Shown here: in pieces, positions 61,814 to 64,000 of the stretch
Position numbering within the stretch: position 1 is the stretch's first letter
How the letters are laid out: each line of letters starts with the position of its first letter
From: Petrosia ficiformis
Taxonomy: Eukaryota > Porifera > Demospongiae > Haplosclerida > Petrosiidae
NCBI GenBank assembly: GCA_947044365.1
Contig: OX345639.1
Span: 5,189,944-5,253,943 of the forward strand
Length of the DNA: 64,000 bases
Direction: 5' to 3'
Notes under the pieces: generated by a model
Seen by the model: only the letters and a program-made list of their open reading frames with translations
The model's database searches: none
What the model was told of the DNA's origin: nothing
Made by a program: the position numbers and the translations under genes

Positions 61814-62077
61814 GATCTATTTATATACATGTATCTACCTCTATTTGATACTGTGCATTTTGTCCTTCAACTTCCTCAACTCTCTTTTTGCATAACTGTA
61901 ATTCTGTCACTGGGTCTATAATAAATCATTACAAATAATTACTCACCAGCACATCACACAATCAGTACCTTCAATCTCCTGAGTAGCTTCTGTTAGTACT
62001 TCTTTAGTGAAAGTTGAGAATTGGTCGGTAAGAGATGATAGCTGAGATATTCCTCCACTCAACCAGGACATTGTCAT
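48864..62077 (-). CDS. TRIP11: Golgi microtubule-associated golgin GMAP-210
   Basis: GMAP-210 tethers small vesicles at the cis-Golgi. Seventeen exons in phase, 3630 nt, 1209 residues: 61969-62077, 61839-61915, 60098-60208, 59251-59613, 58318-58365, 57291-57444, 56949-57008, 56797-56888, 53773-55284, 53075-53304, 52858-53021, 51956-52059, 51362-51461, 51017-51098, 50323-50434, 49765-49857, 48864-49082. The N-terminus (MTMSWLSGGISQLSSLTDQF) resembles the curvature-sensing ALPS motif. Next come an acidic DVDFDV patch and FARLQVECQHWKDYAKQ, as in the vertebrate protein, then coiled coil (504 residues in one exon). The C-terminal RSLVRNLFLTYL...EEIYQLICKILDIS matches the Arf-binding GRAB domain, followed by a Pro/Thr-rich tail. 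It is shorter than human (about 1980). A second Met (62071) is an alternative start. Confidence 0.93.
49377..49515. mobile_element. hAT-type MITE, AGTGTTTCCC family, copy 1
   Basis: Ends AGTGTTTCCCCCAAAGTGTG and GAGGGAAACACTG, flanked by GTTATAGC and GTTATACC (7 of 8). Internal TGGTACCATGGCACT is shared with the copy at 58968-59120. In a GMAP-210 intron. Confidence 0.75.
50709..50864. mobile_element. hAT-type MITE with perfect 8-bp duplication
   Basis: 156 bp, ends CAGAGTGGGAAATAA and TTATTTCCCGCCCTG (inverted), flanked by ATATACCT at 50701-50708 and 50865-50872. The CAG(A/G)G terminus and 8-bp duplication fit the hAT superfamily. In a GMAP-210 intron. Confidence 0.8.
52565..52860. repeat. 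50-58-bp tandem repeat containing a splice donor
   Basis: About five units of TACATGTATGTATAATACAT plus ATAATGTATAACA(A/G)TATATACC. On the minus strand each unit contains GGTATATA(C/T)TGTTATACAT, and the first one is the actual donor of GMAP-210 exon 52858-53021. Confidence 0.85.
53335..53670. repeat. TGGATGAA-type minisatellite
   Basis: Runs of GAATGGATGGATGAATGGAT variants in the intron between GMAP-210 exons 53075-53304 and 53773-55284. The overlapping His/Ser/Pro-rich minus ORFs are artefacts. Confidence 0.9.
55360..56665. repeat. 52-58-bp satellite array interrupted by a transposon
   Basis: About sixteen units containing GCATACTGGATCCAATAGTC, TAGTGCTGCAGCTGCTATTC and CTGTATATAAAT. A solitary diverged unit lies at 62927-62985 in the vasohibin gene, so the sequence is dispersed as well as tandem. 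The array sits in the GMAP-210 intron just upstream of the large 53773-55284 exon. Confidence 0.9.
55865..56295. mobile_element. hAT-type element nested in the satellite array
   Basis: 431 bp, ends TAGGGATGGGCGATAT and ATATCGCCCATCCCTA, perfect 8-bp duplication TCCTGTAT (55857-55864 and 56296-56303), which is part of the satellite unit. No transposase frame seen. Confidence 0.85.
57809..58190. mobile_element. hAT-type element (TAGAGCTGGGCGATAG)
   Basis: 382 bp, left end TAGAGCTGGGCGATAGTG, right end CTATTGACCAGCCCTA, perfect 8-bp duplication ATCAGTAC at 57801-57808 and 58191-58198. Ends resemble the element at 55865-56295. Confidence 0.8.
58444..58899 (+). mobile_element. hAT element with decayed BED zinc finger
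   Basis: 456 bp flanked by the perfect 8-bp duplication AAGAAATA (58436-58443 and 58900-58907), ends TAATGATGTGTGATAAT and ATGATACACATCCTTA. The + strand between about 58665 and 58840 resembles a BED zinc finger: KSKIWQLFRFKVNAP, then after a frameshift IICHLCKGHLP, then SGNMNNL-like residues. Stops and frameshifts show it is dead. BED domains are typical of hAT transposase N-termini. Confidence 0.7.
58968..59120. mobile_element. hAT-type MITE, AGTGTTTCCC family, copy 2
   Basis: 153 bp, ends AGTGTTTCCCCCAAAGGGTG and GGGGAAACACTG, perfect 8-bp duplication CTATATGT (58960-58967 and 59121-59128). Confidence 0.85.
60536..61141. mobile_element. Mutator-like non-autonomous element M3
   Basis: A 606-bp element with inverted repeats of about 70 bp (TAGTCTTGTCCCGTGCCGCC left; TAGTCTTGTCCCCAGCCGCC inverted right) and the perfect 9-bp duplication ATAAACTAG at 60527-60535 and 61142-61150. 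The + strand interior, about 60725-60907, reads as a spliced exon: AKEWRNLGSSENGMNFLREF then GTCHVCEPCYRKLENA, ending at a donor SR|GTTAGTG. Located in the GMAP-210 intron between exons 61839-61915 and 60098-60208. Confidence 0.87.
61229..61643. mobile_element. Mutator-like non-autonomous element M4
   Basis: A 415-bp element with inverted repeats of about 70 bp (TAGTCTCGCAAGCCAGACCC left; TAGTCTCGCGAGCCAGACCC inverted right) and the perfect 9-bp duplication AGTCGTTAT at 61220-61228 and 61644-61652. The minus strand carries an exon-like frame: MELEAVNDKVTLDIGYESLK, then AKQKEAIMLFIYKRETYY, ending at a donor EK|GTGTGTC. The pattern (I/L)GYxSLKxxQxEAIxxFI is that of RecQ-like helicase N-termini. 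Same GMAP-210 intron as M3. Confidence 0.87.
61737..61811. repeat. (AT)n microsatellite
   Basis: Long AT run in a GMAP-210 intron. Similar runs lie at 36583-36616, 41490-41524, 45595-45655 and 62550-62600. Confidence 0.95.
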
Positions 62078-62213
62078 GGATCAAATCTCCTCGATTGTTT
62101 CAAACTTCCCAACCAGCACAGTAGCCCTGCCCCTTCATAAATTAACCCATTAAGCTTTAGTTGATCACCATAGAGACCATTGTGTCGTTTATTACTATGG
62201 AAACTAAATAACA
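62078..62213. promoter_or_regulatory. Shared divergent promoter region between TRIP11 and vasohibin
   Basis: 136 bp between the two start codons, containing AGTAGCCCTGCCCCTTC. No TATA box. Bidirectional use is inferred from the spacing. Confidence 0.5.
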
Positions 62214-62551
62214 ATGGCTGTTTCTTCTCATACTGAGAAACAGGATGAAGAAGAAAAGAAGGAAGAAGATACCAAGAATAAAGAGATTGACATCAGTCAG
62301 TACTGGTGGCATGTGAATAAAGGAGGTTTTCCAATCTGTCAGGAAACTTGGGAAAGAATGTGGAAGTATGTTGCTGTAGCTCACCCAGAAGGACAATGTA
62401 TTGCCCAGTCTATAAGAGAAAAGACTACTAAAAAGGTACAACATGTAGTACATAACTATGTAATTACTTTTGCAATAGGTTTTCATAACGAATTACAATG
62501 TATTCTATCATAATTGTAATTATTATTATTATTAATGATTATAATTATCTG

Positions 62552-62604
<53 letters not shown>

Positions 62605-63784
62605 CATAATAATATATATTTATATACATTATACACATTCAGTAAATTTACATGTATATGTGTATATTTAGATAGCCATTATGTGCATGGGAAGTTCTAA
62701 TCATTTTCTTTTATTGTTGCTTTTCAGGTTAAATTTCCAGCCATTCCTTATCTCTCTTCATCATCTTCACCTCCAGAGAGACTTGTTACTGTTCAGACTT
62801 ACCTTCAGCAATTACAGTATCCATTTTTCATATACACTGCAATCCCTAATGACAAATATGTGTCCTGATTAGAGGAGTAACCTCATAATGGGGGTGAATA
62901 TTATACAAATATTTCACCGTATAAAATGCATACTGGATCAAATAGTCCAGTGCTACAGCAGGTGCTATTCCTGTATGTAAATACCTTAATTAGCATTTGT
63001 AAGATCAATTAGCACTCAGAGAAATGACAGGTGTCACCTATTAGCAAAGAACTTCAAATTTTACATTAACACAATTTTAAAATATACTTTTTAAAAATGT
63101 AGTCATTGGTCAAGTGATTAAAAATTTCATGAACTTATTAATACTTAACATTGTGAGGTATAATCACACAGGTACTCAGTTTTTTGATGTTCGGAAAAAT
63201 AGACCATTATCAAGGTAATTGCAGATGTCACTAAAGTCTGTTCACACTTGGAATGGCCTCGATGTGATGACTTTATATGTAATATAGTGTATAGTTTAAT
63301 GCCATAAGGATTATGCTGTAACTCAATAATGAATTGAAGTATTTAACACATGAAAATGAATGGGAGGGATAATTATATGAAAATGGTGAAGGTAAATAGA
63401 TTGTTGGTCATTGCAAATGAAAGTTATGAATATTTTTTCGAGGTCATGGTGAACTTGAATGACCTTTAGTAATCAAATCAGTTCCTCATTGTTAATTAGG
63501 AGCTGACCACTCTCTTGAAAATAGGAGTTGGCTCATAAGATGACACTGCATGTATAAATAGTTGCAATGTGATTGCTGCAACGTGCTGCATAAATAGTTG
63601 TGATGTTATTGGATGTACTTTTCATCATAAGGTTAATGGAGTTGGCAAAGGAAATGATTCGAGAGTCTCTCCCTATCAAGTGTCTGGAGGCCGTAGTATT
63701 AACATTATATCTTACTGCTCCTCTGACATCAACACAAAGATTTACTATAGGTTTTAAATCATTCCTAGGTGGTAGATATTACAG
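62214..63784 (+). CDS. VASH: Vasohibin-type tubulin tyrosine carboxypeptidase, 5' part (cut by window end)
   Basis: Vasohibins, with SVBP, remove the C-terminal Tyr of alpha-tubulin. Visible exons: 62214-62435, 62728-62816, 63158-63214, 63632-63784, all in phase; the gene continues past the window. An acidic N-terminus is followed by WWHVNKGGFPICQETWERMW, then HPEGQCIAQSIR, SPPERLVTVQTYLQQLQYNH, TGTQFFDVRKNRPLS, and the active-site region RESLPIKCLEAVVLTLYLT with the catalytic Cys. The catalytic His and Ser must lie downstream. VASH1 versus VASH2 cannot be decided, and an invertebrate may have a single gene. Confidence 0.93.
62927..62985. repeat. Solitary copy of the 55-bp satellite unit
   Basis: Contains GCATACTGGATCAAATAGTC and GCTATTCCTGTATGTAAATA, matching the array at 55360-56665 in the neighbouring gene. 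Confidence 0.8.
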
Positions 63785-64000
63785 GTAAATATGCATCATA
63801 TTACATAATGTAATATTGTATATATATGCACATACTTATATATGCTTTGTACAGTTCTTAACTGCATATAAACCTTGTGTCACACCATCATTATCAGCTT
63901 ACAGCTGAAGAAGATCTTCTAATCGAAATTTTCTGTTTTTCCAGAATTGAATTATCATGTTATTAAATCTCATAACTTGAATCTACCAACATGACAATAA

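Overview
This is a 64 kb piece of AT-rich animal nuclear DNA, most likely from an early-branching metazoan such as a demosponge. That placement is an inference from gene content, very compact gene spacing, and introns crowded with MITEs and TACA/TGTA microsatellites. I rebuilt the genes by hand from GT..AG splice sites and reading phase. The window holds 13 protein genes, two of them cut by the window edges. No rRNA or functional tRNA gene was recognised.

Layout. 1-2303 (+): 3' part of a gamma-butyrobetaine dioxygenase-like gene. 2369-3477 (+): DNPH1. 3526-3999 (-): single-exon SAYSD1. 4183-9181 (-): a nine-exon, 406-residue BtaA/DUF3419 protein, the family that starts betaine-lipid (DGTS) synthesis; this is the most surprising gene here. 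9271-11533 (+): glyoxalase I, head to head with it. 11751-27121 (-): a 24-exon, 1249-residue Sec14-spectrin-DH-PH RhoGEF (MCF2L/PLEKHG4 type). 27695-30346 (+): NAA30. 30581-31818 (+): OPA3. 31922-43300 (-): CCDC61, 16 exons, 527 residues. 43573-45163 (-): COA6. 45524-48598 (+): ADF/cofilin with an ATG-only first coding exon. 48864-62077 (-): TRIP11/GMAP-210, 17 exons, 1209 residues. 62214-63784 and beyond (+): vasohibin, cut by the window end.

The genes do not form a pathway. Most are housekeeping: mitochondrial (OPA3, COA6), Golgi or ER (GMAP-210, SAYSD1), cytoskeletal (cofilin, vasohibin, CCDC61, RhoGEF) and small-molecule metabolism (GLO1, DNPH1, BBOX-like, BtaA). Gaps between genes are usually under 300 bp, and at least three promoters are shared between divergent genes.

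Nearly all remaining sequence is intron, and most of that is mobile or repeated DNA. Four Mutator-like non-autonomous elements have long terminal inverted repeats starting TAGTCT and perfect 9-bp target duplications; at least two carry what look like first exons of a RecQ-like helicase and one carries a Cys-rich exon. hAT-type elements with 8-bp duplications include one nested inside a satellite and one with a decayed BED zinc finger. There are also a mariner-type MITE, tRNA-derived SINE fragments, and several tandem arrays that overlap splice sites. Every gene model lacks transcript support.
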